DNA of 64,000 nt. It comes from an uncultured Celeribacter sp. (GTDB lineage Bacteria; Pseudomonadota; Alphaproteobacteria; Rhodobacterales; Rhodobacteraceae). The position numbers and the translations under genes were made by a program. Positions 52,870-61,528 of this stretch are shown piece after piece. Below the pieces are notes generated by a model, which was not told where the DNA came from, searched no databases, and saw nothing but the letters and a program-made list of their open reading frames with translations. The stretch covers positions 620,001-684,000 of the forward strand of contig NZ_OY781107.1 of the NCBI RefSeq assembly GCF_963676475.1, given 5' to 3'. Position 1 is the first letter of the stretch, and each line of letters begins with the position of its first letter.

Positions 52870-53919
52870 ATGGTCTCAATCAACATCCAGAACCTCGAAA
52901 AACACTACGGCAAGGTTAAGGCACTTCACGGGCTGAACCTTGAAATCGACGATGGCGAATTCATCGTGCTCGTCGGCCCCTCGGGCTGTGGCAAGTCGAC
53001 CCTGCTGCGCTGTGTGGCCGGGCTGAACCCGATCTCGGGCGGCGACATTCTATTCGACGGCACGCCGGTCGGGCATCTGCCGCCGCAAGAACGCGATCTG
53101 TCGATGGTGTTTCAAAACTATGCGCTCTACCCGCATCTGACGGTGGCGCAAAATCTCGCCTTCGGCCTCAAGGTGCGCAAGACCTCCGCAGAGGAAATCG
53201 AAAAGCGGGTGAAATGGGCTGCCGACATTCTGGCCATCACCCCCTATCTCGACCGCCGCCCGCGCGCTTTGTCAGGCGGGCAGCGTCAAAGGGTGGCCAT
53301 GGGCCGCGCCATGGTCAAACATTCCAACGCCTTCCTGTTCGACGAACCGCTGTCGAACCTCGACGCCCAGCTCCGCGTCCAGATGCGCAAGGAAATCCGC
53401 GCCCTGCAACAGCGGATCGGCGTGACCTCGATCTACGTGACCCACGATCAGGTCGAGGCGATGACCATGGGGGACCGTATCGTGGTGATGAAGGACGGGC
53501 GGATCGAACAAGTCGGCAGCCCGGCCGAGCTTTACACCGCACCGAAAACCCGCTTTGTCGCGGGGTTCATCGGATCTCCGCAGATGAGCTTTGTCACCGC
53601 GCAGGCCGACGGGCATCAGATGACCCTGAGCGATGGCTCGGTTCTGACCTGCGCCACGGCGGCTCAGGGGCCTGTGACACTGGGCATCCGGCCAGAACAT
53701 TTCCTCGACAATTCCTCCGAGGCCAACCGGCTGACCCTCGATGTGACCAATCAACAGGTTGTCGGCACCTCGACGAGCTATTTCGCCAATCTTGGCGACG
53801 GTGAGATCGAGGTGATCCGGCAAGGCAGTGACACGGAGCGCCCTGCGACCCTCGCGCTTGGCATTCGGCCCGAACACATCATGGTTTTTGGCAAAGACGA
53901 TCATCGTATCGCGGCCTAA
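52870..53919 (+). CDS. Carbohydrate ABC transporter ATPase, UgpC/MsmX-type
   Basis: A 349-residue ATPase. Walker A GPSGCGKST (about 38-46), Q-loop VFQNYALYPHLTVAQN, signature ALSGGQRQRVAMGRAMV, Walker B FLFDEPLSNLD and switch YVTHDQVEAMTM are intact. The C-terminal regulatory TOBE-type domain has LGIRPEHFL and a second LGIRPEHIM. GGGAGGAGAACCC precedes ATG 52870. It ends the operon at a strong terminator. Confidence 0.95.
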   Translation: MVSINIQNLEKHYGKVKALHGLNLEIDDGEFIVLVGPSGCGKSTLLRCVAGLNPISGGDILFDGTPVGHLPPQERDLSMVFQNYALYPHLTVAQNLAFGLKVRKTSAEEIEKRVKWAADILAITPYLDRRPRALSGGQRQRVAMGRAMVKHSNAFLFDEPLSNLDAQLRVQMRKEIRALQQRIGVTSIYVTHDQVEAMTMGDRIVVMKDGRIEQVGSPAELYTAPKTRFVAGFIGSPQMSFVTAQADGHQMTLSDGSVLTCATAAQGPVTLGIRPEHFLDNSSEANRLTLDVTNQQVVGTSTSYFANLGDGEIEVIRQGSDTERPATLALGIRPEHIMVFGKDDHRIAA

Positions 53920-53939
53920 AGTCCGACAAAACGAGACAT

Positions 53940-53970
53940 AAAAAAGCCCCCGCAATGCGGGGGCTTTTTC
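53940..53970. terminator. Two-way rho-independent terminator
   Basis: Stem AAAAAGCCCCCGC / GCGGGGGCTTTTT around AAT, with A-run and T-run on the two sides, so it works in both directions. It separates the ABC ATPase gene (+) from the convergent VOC gene (-). Confidence 0.93.
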
Positions 53971-53986
53971 TTGGAACCGGGATCGT

Positions 53987-54475
53987 TCACTCAGGGTATG
54001 TACGGATCGGTTTCAGGTCGATGGCATGCCCTGTGCCAGACTCGAGGATCACCTTCAGTTGCGGCTCGCTGTCGAGGTAATAGAACTCGATTGTCTCACC
54101 GATGCGCCCGCCCATGAGCATCTTCGCGCCCGCCGCATCCATGTCCTTCTTGAACTGGTCGGCGGCGCCCTGACCATGTTTCATCACGGCGACATGGTGC
54201 AGGCCCTCACCATGTTCTTCGAGCCATTCCTTGTAGATCGAGTCGCCCTCAAGCGGCTGGATCAACTCGTAACACATGTCACCCACCATCACCTCGGCGC
54301 AGAGCATCGAATAGGTGGCAGGCTTGCCGTGCAGATGGGTGTCATGCAGCACGGGAGCAGTGTGTTCGTACACATTCCACGGCCCCCAGCCCAGAAGTTG
54401 ATGATACATTTTCATCGTCGCATCCAGATCGCGCACGACGACACCGATCTGAGTGATTTTGGTTTCCTCGGACAT
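53987..54475 (-). CDS. VOC (glyoxalase/epimerase) superfamily protein
   Basis: A 162-residue protein of two beta-alpha-beta-beta-beta modules: TQIGVVVRDLDATMKMYHQL opens the first and LHHVAVMKHGQGAADQFKKD the second. The metal-binding set is plausible as His in HGEGLHHVAV, Glu in IGETIEFYYLDSE and Glu at VILESG. The layout is close to methylmalonyl-CoA epimerase-like VOC proteins, but its reaction is open. It is encoded last in the RbsABC-type operon, 39 bases after the permease, so an isomerase or epimerase step on the imported sugar or its product is likely. Confidence 0.8.
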   Translation of the reverse strand: MSEETKITQIGVVVRDLDATMKMYHQLLGWGPWNVYEHTAPVLHDTHLHGKPATYSMLCAEVMVGDMCYELIQPLEGDSIYKEWLEEHGEGLHHVAVMKHGQGAADQFKKDMDAAGAKMLMGGRIGETIEFYYLDSEPQLKVILESGTGHAIDLKPIRTYPE

Positions 54476-54514
54476 TCCTATCTCCTCCTTTGGAATGAAT
54501 TTGCGGGCGGGGGA

Positions 54515-55495
54515 TCAGCCCCGGCCCATTTTGCGTGTGATGGCATCGAGAGCAACGGCGATCACCACGATCGCACCCGTAACCACCTGTTGCAGGTAAA
54601 CATCGACACCGCCCAGCACGATCACATTGCCGATCACCGCGATGATGGCCGCGCCCAGAAGTGCGCCCCAGATCGTGCCGATGCCGCCCGTGGTGGCGAT
54701 CCCGCCGATGACAGGCGCGGCAATCGACGGCAAAAGCCAGGATTGCCCCATCGAGGCCTGCGCCGACACAAGGCGGAAGCACAAAAGCATCCCCGCCAGC
54801 CCGGCCAATGCGCCCGCCACGGCATAGGCGGTGATGCGGACACGTTGTTCGTGAATGCCGATGATCTTGGCGGCCTCGCGACTGTTGCCCACGGCATAAA
54901 GGCGGCGTCCGTAGACCGTTTTCGTGGTCAGGAACAGGATCACGAGAAAGACACCCGCCATGATATAGACCGGCACCGGCACCCCCATGAGCGTGCCGCC
55001 GCCCAGAACCGTCACCTCTTTCGGCAGGCCCACGATGGTGCGCCCCTTGGTGATCCAGAGGTTGAGACCCGAATAGACACTGAGCATGCCGATGGTCACC
55101 ACCAGTGAGTTCAGGTTGAACATGGTGATGATCGTGCCATTCACTGCGCCCGCAATGGCCCCGACCGCCAACCCCGCCGAAATGGCGAGCGCCGGATCGA
55201 GCTGTGCATCGACCAAAAGCTTGGTGCAGACGATGCCGCTCAGCCCCGCGATTGCACCGATGGAGACGTCAATGTCGCCGAGCAAAAGCAACATGCCCTG
55301 CGCGATGGCCACGATGCCGATAAAGGCGAGATCGCGGGAAATGATCGTCATATTGTAGCTCGTCAGGAACTGCGGCGCGACCAGAGACGCAACCACACAG
55401 ATCACCACAAAAGCGATCAGAACCCCGACGATCTGGCCGCCGCCTTTCAGATTGAAACCTCGTCTCTGCGTCATGTTCACCAGCCCGTCAGACAT
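54515..55495 (-). CDS. Sugar ABC transporter permease, RbsC-type
   Basis: A 326-residue permease with eight to ten hydrophobic segments. RbsC-family features include LAFIGIVAIAQGMLLLLGDI and DVSIGAIAGLSGIVCTKLLV, and the coupling region YAVGNSREAAKIIGIHEQRV. ATG 55495 lies inside the ATPase gene end (eight-base overlap). Only one permease is present, so the channel would be a homodimer, unlike the LsrC/LsrD pair of the autoinducer-2 importer. Confidence 0.92.
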   Translation of the reverse strand: MSDGLVNMTQRRGFNLKGGGQIVGVLIAFVVICVVASLVAPQFLTSYNMTIISRDLAFIGIVAIAQGMLLLLGDIDVSIGAIAGLSGIVCTKLLVDAQLDPALAISAGLAVGAIAGAVNGTIITMFNLNSLVVTIGMLSVYSGLNLWITKGRTIVGLPKEVTVLGGGTLMGVPVPVYIMAGVFLVILFLTTKTVYGRRLYAVGNSREAAKIIGIHEQRVRITAYAVAGALAGLAGMLLCFRLVSAQASMGQSWLLPSIAAPVIGGIATTGGIGTIWGALLGAAIIAVIGNVIVLGGVDVYLQQVVTGAIVVIAVALDAITRKMGRG

Positions 55496-56984
55496 GGGCA
55501 TCCTCCCTGTTTGCGGCCGTCGCATCAGAGGCGCCGCCCGTGTTGATAATCGAGGACAGCAAGCGCTCTTCGCTCAGCTCCTTGCCCGCGATCTCTGCAT
55601 TGATCCGCCCGTCATAGAGGCTCAGAACCCGGTTGCTGCATTTCAACAGCTCTTCGATCTCCGAGGAGATCAGCACCACGGCGATCTGTTGATCCTCGGC
55701 GACCTGTTGCATCAGGCGGTAAATTTCGTCCTTGGCGTTGACGTCGATGCCGCGCGTCGGTTCGTCAAAAATCATCACCCGCGGGTTGGCCATAAGGCCC
55801 CGCCCGATCAGCACCTTTTGCTGATTGCCGCCACTGAGGTTCATGATCTTGGTCTCGGATGAGGCGGTTTTGACCCGATAGTCGCCGATGATCTTGGCTG
55901 TGGCCTCTGCCTCGCGCGCATTGGACACCACACCCAGCCGCGCCACGTCACGCAACAGACCTGCGCCGACGTTCTGGCGCACCGACATATGCGGGAAAAT
56001 CCCATGCGCCTTGCGTTCCTCGGAGAGATACATCACCCCTTTGGAAATCGCGCGGGCCGGTTTGTTGAACACCCATGGCTCACCGTCGAACCACGCCTGC
56101 CCTGCCGTCGGCTTGCGCATCCCGAAAAGGGTTTGCAGCACTTCGGAACGCCCGGCGCCCACCAGCCCGGCAAACCCCAGGACCTCACCCGCGTGAAGAT
56201 CGAAAGAAACCTCTTCGAAGCCATCGCCAGACAGCCCCTCGACGCGGAACACACGGTCGCCGCGCGGGGTGCGCGGACGGTAGAGCGTGCTCAGATCCAT
56301 CTCCTTGCCGGTCATCTTGGAGACAATCCAGGCCTCTGAGACCTCCTCACCATCGGAATTGCCAACCACACAACCGTTGCGCAACACAGAAACCACGGAA
56401 TGCAGCCGCATCACCTCGTCGAGCCGATGGGTGATAAAGACAATCGCCGTGCCGCGCGCCTGCAACTCTTCGACAATCGCAAAGAGCCGTTCGATTTCGG
56501 TCGCGGTCAAAGAGGCGGTCGGCTCATCGAGGATGAGAATATCAGATCGGCGGCTCGCCAGCGCGCGGGCGATTTGCAAAAGCTGCTTTTCAGCCACCGA
56601 AATGTCCCGCACCAGATCCTCCGGCGCACAGGTCATTTTCAAATCATCGAGAAAAGGCCGCGCCGCCTCTTCAAGCGTCTTGCGCCGGAACAGCGCGCCA
56701 TTTTCCAGCGGCAGGAACATGTTTTCCGCGACTGTCATATGGTCGAAGAGGTTCAACTCCTGCGGCACATAGCCGATCGCCGGAGGTGCCTCGCCATCGT
56801 GGTGCAAATCGCCCTCATCGGGACGGTAGATGCCAGTCAGCACCTTGACCAGCGTGCTTTTCCCCGCGCCGTTTTCGCCAACAATGCAATGCACTTCGCC
56901 GCGTTCGAACCGCAAATCCACCGCATCCAGCGCGATCACACCAGGAAAGCGCTTGGTGATGCCACGGGCTTCCAAAAGGCTCAT
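55488..56984 (-). CDS. Sugar ABC transporter ATPase, RbsA-type (two nucleotide-binding domains)
   Basis: A 498-residue fused ATPase. The first half has Walker A GENGAGKST (about 35-43), a signature-like DISVAEKQLLQIARALAS and Walker B ILILDEPTASL. The second half has the degenerate Walker A GLVGAGRSE, then LSGGNQQKVLIGRGLMANP and VMIFDEPTRGID. This asymmetry is normal for the family. It follows the binding-protein gene by 80 bases and overlaps the permease gene. Confidence 0.94.
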   Translation of the reverse strand: MSLLEARGITKRFPGVIALDAVDLRFERGEVHCIVGENGAGKSTLVKVLTGIYRPDEGDLHHDGEAPPAIGYVPQELNLFDHMTVAENMFLPLENGALFRRKTLEEAARPFLDDLKMTCAPEDLVRDISVAEKQLLQIARALASRRSDILILDEPTASLTATEIERLFAIVEELQARGTAIVFITHRLDEVMRLHSVVSVLRNGCVVGNSDGEEVSEAWIVSKMTGKEMDLSTLYRPRTPRGDRVFRVEGLSGDGFEEVSFDLHAGEVLGFAGLVGAGRSEVLQTLFGMRKPTAGQAWFDGEPWVFNKPARAISKGVMYLSEERKAHGIFPHMSVRQNVGAGLLRDVARLGVVSNAREAEATAKIIGDYRVKTASSETKIMNLSGGNQQKVLIGRGLMANPRVMIFDEPTRGIDVNAKDEIYRLMQQVAEDQQIAVVLISSEIEELLKCSNRVLSLYDGRINAEIAGKELSEERLLSSIINTGGASDATAANREDAHV

Positions 56985-57064
56985 ATCGATCTCCCTGAGA
57001 TTGGCCTGAGAATGAGACCGGGGGCATCACAGGATGCGCCCGGTCGATGTTCTGAAACCGGATC

Positions 57065-58045
57065 TTAGAAGCCGTCGATATTGCCTTCGGCCACCATATC
57101 GGGCGTCATGTAACCGATGCCCGTGTCAATCCAGGACGGCGTTTCCACGCCCATGTTCTGAAGCATCAGCGCCACCGTGGACCATTCGCCGATCATGCGT
57201 GGGCGGGTGGCAATCGACAGATCGAGCACCCCGTCACGCATCAGTTCCTGAAGCTGCGGCACATCATCGATGCCGACGAATTGCACCTCGCCGACACGCC
57301 CCGCTTCGCGCAGCGCAAGCCCCACACCAACGGGACCGGCGGCATCCACCACGGCGATGGCATCGAGATCGGCATTGGCCGCCAACATGCGCGAGGCTTC
57401 GGTCTGGGCCTTTTGCACATCGTCATAATCAAAGCCCTCGTCGACGATCTCGACATCCGGGTATTGCGCGAACAGGTCCGTCAGCGCCTTGTAACGGTCC
57501 GCATGGGCGGAGTTGGTCGGCACACCGTGCAGGATCGCGATCTTGCCCTTATTGTCGATGCGCTTCAAAAGTTCTTCGCCCAAAATCCGCCCCTGATCGT
57601 AGAAATCATTGGAGATATAGGTGAATTGCGAGCCCTGCGGCGCGGTCGAGACAAAAAGCACGACCGGGATGCCGCGATCACGGGCTTCGTTGAGGATCGG
57701 CATACTGGCATTCACGTCGATGGCATCGATGGCGATACCGTCGGGTTTCGTCGCGATGGCGCGCTCCAAAAGCGTGTTTTGTTCGACCAGATCGGCCTGC
57801 GCCGGGGCTTGGTAATCGATGGTGATCTTGGTGCCGAGCTGGGCGCTCAACTGCTCCGCGGAGTCCGCCGCCGCGTCGTGAACGATGTCGAACCACGCCT
57901 GCGCCAAAATCGGGATCATCACAAAGCGATATTCGTCCTTGATCTCAGGAACTGCGTCTTGAGCCGATACGCTTGTTGCGCCCAACGTTGTGCCAAACAC
58001 AATACCACAGGCTGCTGCCGAAAGACCGCGCATAAGTTTTCTCAT
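57065..58045 (-). CDS. Sugar ABC transporter substrate-binding protein, RbsB-type
   Basis: A 326-residue periplasmic binding protein (family 4, PBP I fold). The signal peptide runs through MRGLSAAACGIVFGTTLGAT to SVSAQ. The mature protein shows ERAIATKPDGIAIDAIDVNA, LLKRIDNKGKIAILHGVPTN and DAIAVVDAAGPVGVGLALRE. The sequence is not close enough to LsrB, RbsB or XylF to name the sugar. ATG 58045 follows GGGAGGAAACT. It heads the operon SBP-ATPase-permease-VOC. Confidence 0.92.
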   Translation of the reverse strand: MRKLMRGLSAAACGIVFGTTLGATSVSAQDAVPEIKDEYRFVMIPILAQAWFDIVHDAAADSAEQLSAQLGTKITIDYQAPAQADLVEQNTLLERAIATKPDGIAIDAIDVNASMPILNEARDRGIPVVLFVSTAPQGSQFTYISNDFYDQGRILGEELLKRIDNKGKIAILHGVPTNSAHADRYKALTDLFAQYPDVEIVDEGFDYDDVQKAQTEASRMLAANADLDAIAVVDAAGPVGVGLALREAGRVGEVQFVGIDDVPQLQELMRDGVLDLSIATRPRMIGEWSTVALMLQNMGVETPSWIDTGIGYMTPDMVAEGNIDGF

Positions 58046-58181
58046 AGTTTCCTCCCATTGCGAGCATGCCTCCACGCATGCTCAATTTCAGGCCCCTCTC
58101 CTCCAGAGAAACCAACTCCAATCCCGCGCCGCATATGCGCGCCTCTCGCCGAGGCACCTCTCCCCAGCGCGAGTCTTTGGT

Positions 58182-58226
58182 GTTATTTATTTCATAAATG
58201 TTATTTATATAATTCCGACTGTCAAG
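58182..58226 (-). promoter_or_regulatory. Promoter and operator of the RbsABC-type operon
   Basis: On the minus strand TTGACA (complement of 58220-58225) is followed 16 bases on by TAACAT, a fair sigma-70 promoter. Overlapping it are two direct copies of GTTATTTAT (58182-58190 and 58200-58208) and the palindrome ATTTAT-TTC-ATAAAT (58185-58199). The motif is the reverse complement of ATAAATAAC at 49544-49552. Confidence 0.5.
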
Positions 58227-58442
58227 AAACATTCTTCGATCACTCCGCTTATTCGTTTCCAAGGTGACGGCTTTCAGGGAGATATGGCATGTCATTCAAC
58301 GCAGGGCCTGTCCCGCCCGGCTCTGTCTTGGACAGAGCTGCAACACGTCGGACAGCATAAAAGCGGGCCCGATAAATTGAATGCCTTTCGAAAAAAAGGT
58401 ATCTGCTTTTAAAGAGTACGCAAAGGTTTCGGAAAGGTCGCA
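58227..58442. other. Non-coding region between RbsB-type gene and kdsB fragment
   Basis: Together with 58046-58226 this makes a gap of 397 bases. Apart from the operator, and GGAAAGG (58434-58440) as ribosome site for kdsB, no gene or RNA is recognisable. The right island boundary may lie here, since kdsB belongs to ordinary chromosomal DNA. Confidence 0.4.
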
Positions 58443-58544
58443 ATGTCCGTTTTAATCGTCATCCCCGCTCGCTATGGGTCAAGCAGATTGCCCGGAAAAC
58501 CCATGTTCGACATCGCAGGTGTCAGCATGCTGGAGCGGGTTTGG
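58443..58544 (+). pseudogene. kdsB: kdsB 5' fragment (34 codons), cut by IS6-family element
   Basis: The first 34 codons encode MSVLIVIPARYGSSRLPGKP followed by MFDIAGVSMLERVW, the unmistakable N terminus of 3-deoxy-manno-octulosonate cytidylyltransferase, including its nucleotide-binding RxGSxRLPGKP loop. KdsB activates Kdo for lipopolysaccharide. The match ends at 58544, where IS6-family transposase sequence (reverse strand) begins; TTGG at 58541-58544 could belong to either side. The remaining ~210 codons are not found on the other side of the element. Confidence 0.88.
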
Positions 58545-59155
58545 AACAGGTTGGCGGCTTCATCGTGGGCGCAGAGGAACCTTTGCGCCTGCCTTGCCGA
58601 TTTGAAACGGCCCTGGATTTTCTCGCGCTTTCGCGTGGGTCTGTGCGATCCCTCAATACGATTGTTCAGCCCTTTGTGCGCCCGGTGATCCACGTTCAGC
58701 CCGAGCTGCCGCAGGGCCGCGCCGTAGCTGCGCAGCTTGTCCGTCACGATGACGCGGGGCTCACCCCAGCGGGCGATCAGCCGTGAAATGAAACGCTTCG
58801 CCGCCCGCGCATTGCGGCGCGTTTGCACGCGGATGTCGAGAACTTCGCCGTTGCTGTCCACGGCGCGCCACAGCCAGTGTCGCACGCCGTTGATCATGAT
58901 CACCACCTCGTCCAGATGCCATTTGTCGGCGGGCCGCGGGCGCGTAGCGCGAACCCGTTTCGCGATCTGCGGTCCGAATTTCCCCACCCATGCCCGGATC
59001 GCCTCATAGCTCACCACGATACCGCGTTCGGCCAGCAGATCCTCGACATCACGCAGGCTAAGCGAGAAGCGATAATACGCCCAGACCGCGTAGGAAATGA
59101 TGGAGCGCGGAAAGCGGTGGCCTTTCAGGCGCGGTCCGGAAATCTGACTGATCAT
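58545..59155 (-). pseudogene. IS6-family transposase, C terminus lost
   Basis: About 203 residues of a DDE transposase. It starts MISQISGPRLKGHRFPRSII with the HTH in SLRDVEDLLAERGIVVSYEA. Catalytic Asp residues are in WHLDEVVIMINGVRHWLWRA and VIVTDKLRSYGAALRQLG, Glu in NNRIEGSHRPTRKREKIQG. Normal homologues continue past NLFQ with about 35 more residues; here the frame runs into antisense kdsB and stops at 58472. Confidence 0.88.
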
Positions 59156-59210
59156 CGCACGGAGCTACATAACTGCCCTGCGGAGGGCAATAACTTGACG
59201 ATTCCTGACG
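58545..59210 (-). mobile_element. IS6-family element, truncated at its 3' end
   Basis: The outer end and upstream region (59026-59210) are shared with the fragment at 44250-44434. The inner end is missing: the transposase loses its last 30 or so residues and the terminal repeat at the kdsB junction. The exact outer terminus is placed at 59210 because the two copies diverge there. With one end lost, the element cannot transpose by itself. Confidence 0.82.
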
Positions 59211-59292
59211 GGACCTCTAAACGCGTTTACTGTTCCCCATAACGACCTCGAAAAAATGACTTTCAAGACGCTGTGCCCAGCTTACGGCCTTA

Positions 59293-59328
59293 GAAAGGTT
59301 GATTGGTTCTACGCCAATCTCACCTTTC
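59293..59328. terminator. Hairpin downstream of the SDR gene
   Basis: Arms GAAAGGTTGATTGG and CCAATCTCACCTTTC, with two mismatched positions and a seven-base loop, ten bases beyond the SDR stop. It could end the SDR-TRAP-ligase transcript, although no clear U-run follows. Confidence 0.4.
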
Positions 59329-59337
59329 CACCCCTAC

Positions 59338-60120
59338 TCAAGCTTGCAGATTGCCGGTCTGTGTCATCCCGGACGCCATATAGCCTCCATCTACCGTCAA
59401 GGCCTCGCCATTAACAAAGGACGCGGCAGGGCTTGCGAGATAGGCTACGGCCTCTGCAATATCTTCCGGCTGCCCGAGGCGGCGGGTCGGTGTCATGTCC
59501 AGCACACGGGACCATGTTTCCTCACTGTAAGCGGCGCGTGTCATCGGTGTCTCTATGACCCCCGGCGCAATGGCATTGGTGGTGATGCCACGCGCGCCGA
59601 GTTCAAGCGCAAACTGCCGCGTAAGCCCCAGAATGGCGGCTTTCGAAGTGCCATAAGCAGTGCGCCCGACACCGGCCCGCAGACCGGAGATCGAGGCGAT
59701 ATTGATGATCCGCCCATAGCCGCGTGCCACCATACCGCGGGCGATATACTGGCTCACGCAGAAGGTGCCGGTGACATTGACCTCCATGACCTTGCGCCAG
59801 CTTTCATGGGAAAAGTCCAGCAACGGCTCAACGAGAATGAGCCCGGCGCTGTTCACAAGAATGTCGATGGGACCAAGTTCGTCTTCGGCTTTGGAAACCA
59901 CGCCGGGAAGTGCGGCCGCATCCGCAACATCGTGGGTGAGAGCAATCGCTGTTCCACCCTGTGCGGCGATCTCGCGGGCGACCTCTTCGGCGGCCTCCAG
60001 GCGCAGGTCGGTGACGGCCACACGGGCCCCCAACGCTGCCAACCGCAGAGCGCTTGCCCGCCCGATGCCAGAACCGCCACCGGTGATGAAGGCGATGCCG
60101 TAATCCGTTCGTTGTGTCAT
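59338..60120 (-). CDS. Short-chain dehydrogenase/reductase
   Basis: A 260-residue classical SDR. The NAD(P)-binding motif is TGGGSGIG (about 14-21), followed by VTDLRLEAAEE, where the Asp after the second strand favours NAD. The catalytic set is Asn in VNVTGTF, Ser in INIASISGLRAG, and YxxxK in RTAYGTSKAAILGL. The end EALTVDGGYMASGM is typical. FabG-like in sequence, but placed behind a TRAP transporter, so oxidation of an imported hydroxy acid or alcohol is more likely than fatty-acid synthesis. Confidence 0.9.
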   Translation of the reverse strand: MTQRTDYGIAFITGGGSGIGRASALRLAALGARVAVTDLRLEAAEEVAREIAAQGGTAIALTHDVADAAALPGVVSKAEDELGPIDILVNSAGLILVEPLLDFSHESWRKVMEVNVTGTFCVSQYIARGMVARGYGRIINIASISGLRAGVGRTAYGTSKAAILGLTRQFALELGARGITTNAIAPGVIETPMTRAAYSEETWSRVLDMTPTRRLGQPEDIAEAVAYLASPAASFVNGEALTVDGGYMASGMTQTGNLQA

Positions 60121-60135
60121 AGGAAATCTCCTGAG

Positions 60136-61452
60136 TTATCGGGACATCATGGTGTCAGGCAGCCAGGTGATGATGGACGGGAAGGCGAAGAGTAGAACGA
60201 TGGTGATCATCTCGATCGCCACGAACCAAAGCGCACCCCGAAACACATCAGGCAAGGGTGTCTCTCGGTCGATGCCTGCGATGACGAAACAATTGAGGCC
60301 GACGGGCGGGGTGATCAGCCCGATCTCACACATTTTCACGCAAAGAATGCCGAACCAGATCGGATCGAATCCAAGTCCCGACACAGTAGGAAACACGATG
60401 GGCAAGGTGATCACCATCATCGAGAAGGCATCGAGAAACATGCCGAGCGGGATATAGAACAAAAGGAGCACCGCAACGATCAGATGAGGAGGAATGCCGC
60501 TTTCGGTGATGGCGCCTGCGATCATCTGCGGCACCTGCACGAGGGTCAGGAAAAAGCTGAAAATGCCCGCGCCAATCATGGTGAAGAGGATCATCACCGT
60601 GGTGGTGGCGGTCGAGCGGAAGCTTTCGGAAAGCGCAGTGCTCAGACGCCCGCGCGCGGACTTCGCGAAGACCAGCATGAGCAAGGCGGCGAGCGCACCG
60701 ATGGCACCGGCTTCGGTGGGCGTAACGAAGCCGAGGTAAATTCCGCCCAGCACGATCACGAACAGGACGAGCACCTGCCAGGCCTGCGTCGTCGAGGACA
60801 GACGCTCTCCCCAAGAGGCCTTAGGGGCTCGGGTGGAGTGATGCTGAACCCGATGGCCGATCAAGGCGACACCGATCATGAAGGCGACCGTGGTGATCAG
60901 GCCGGGAACAAAGCCCGCGATCAACATTTTTCCGGCGGAGACCTCGGTCAGGGCTGCATAGAAAATCAGCAGGACGGATGGCGGGATCAGCACGCCAAGC
61001 ACGCCACCTGCAGCCACGGCCCCTGACGCGAGGCGCGGATCGTAGCCCTTCTCCTTCATCTCCGGGATGGCGACCGCCCCCACTGTGGCCGCCGTCGCCA
61101 CCGAAGACCCCGAGGTCGCGGCAAAACCCGCGGAGGTCAGGATGCTCGCCATCGCCAGTCCGCCCGGCAGGTGACCGACCCATTTGTTGGCGACATGGAA
61201 CAGGCGCTTTCCGACCTGCGCATGATGCGCGAAAGCCCCCATGAGGATGAAAAGCGGGATGACCGTAAGCGCGTAACTGGCAGTATGGCTGAAGGAAAAG
61301 GATTTCAGCCGTGCCAGCAGAAAGCCCAGGTTTTCCACCATGACGATGCCGAAGGCGCCGGAGAGGGCCAGAGCAGCAAAGACCGGGGTGCCCAGAGCCA
61401 TGAGGAAAAAGATCAGCCCGACGGCGAGCAAGGTGATGAGTGTCACATCCAT
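60136..61452 (-). CDS. dctM: TRAP transporter large permease DctM
   Basis: The ion-coupled transport subunit, 438 residues with about twelve hydrophobic segments. Features are LKSFSFSHTASYALTVIPLF, LTSAGFAATSGSSVATAATV and IPPSVLLIFYAALTEVSAGK, with C-terminal GLITPPVGLNCFVIAGID. ATG 61452 is chosen; the frame is open upstream to 61638 but that part overlaps the DctQ end and is hydrophilic. Substrates are generally carboxylates or sulfonates. Confidence 0.93.
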   Translation of the reverse strand: MDVTLITLLAVGLIFFLMALGTPVFAALALSGAFGIVMVENLGFLLARLKSFSFSHTASYALTVIPLFILMGAFAHHAQVGKRLFHVANKWVGHLPGGLAMASILTSAGFAATSGSSVATAATVGAVAIPEMKEKGYDPRLASGAVAAGGVLGVLIPPSVLLIFYAALTEVSAGKMLIAGFVPGLITTVAFMIGVALIGHRVQHHSTRAPKASWGERLSSTTQAWQVLVLFVIVLGGIYLGFVTPTEAGAIGALAALLMLVFAKSARGRLSTALSESFRSTATTTVMILFTMIGAGIFSFFLTLVQVPQMIAGAITESGIPPHLIVAVLLLFYIPLGMFLDAFSMMVITLPIVFPTVSGLGFDPIWFGILCVKMCEIGLITPPVGLNCFVIAGIDRETPLPDVFRGALWFVAIEMITIVLLFAFPSIITWLPDTMMSR

Positions 61453-61528
61453 TGTCGATGTCCTGTGAAATGCAATGTCGCGGTCCCGGTGACATACGCC
61501 GGGACCTTTTTCGTGGGGCGCGCGCGGC

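Noticed and set aside
51981..52886. 301-codon open frame antisense to the MalG-type permease
   Set aside because: The hydrophilic, Arg/Gln/His-rich product is the typical complement of a membrane protein gene.
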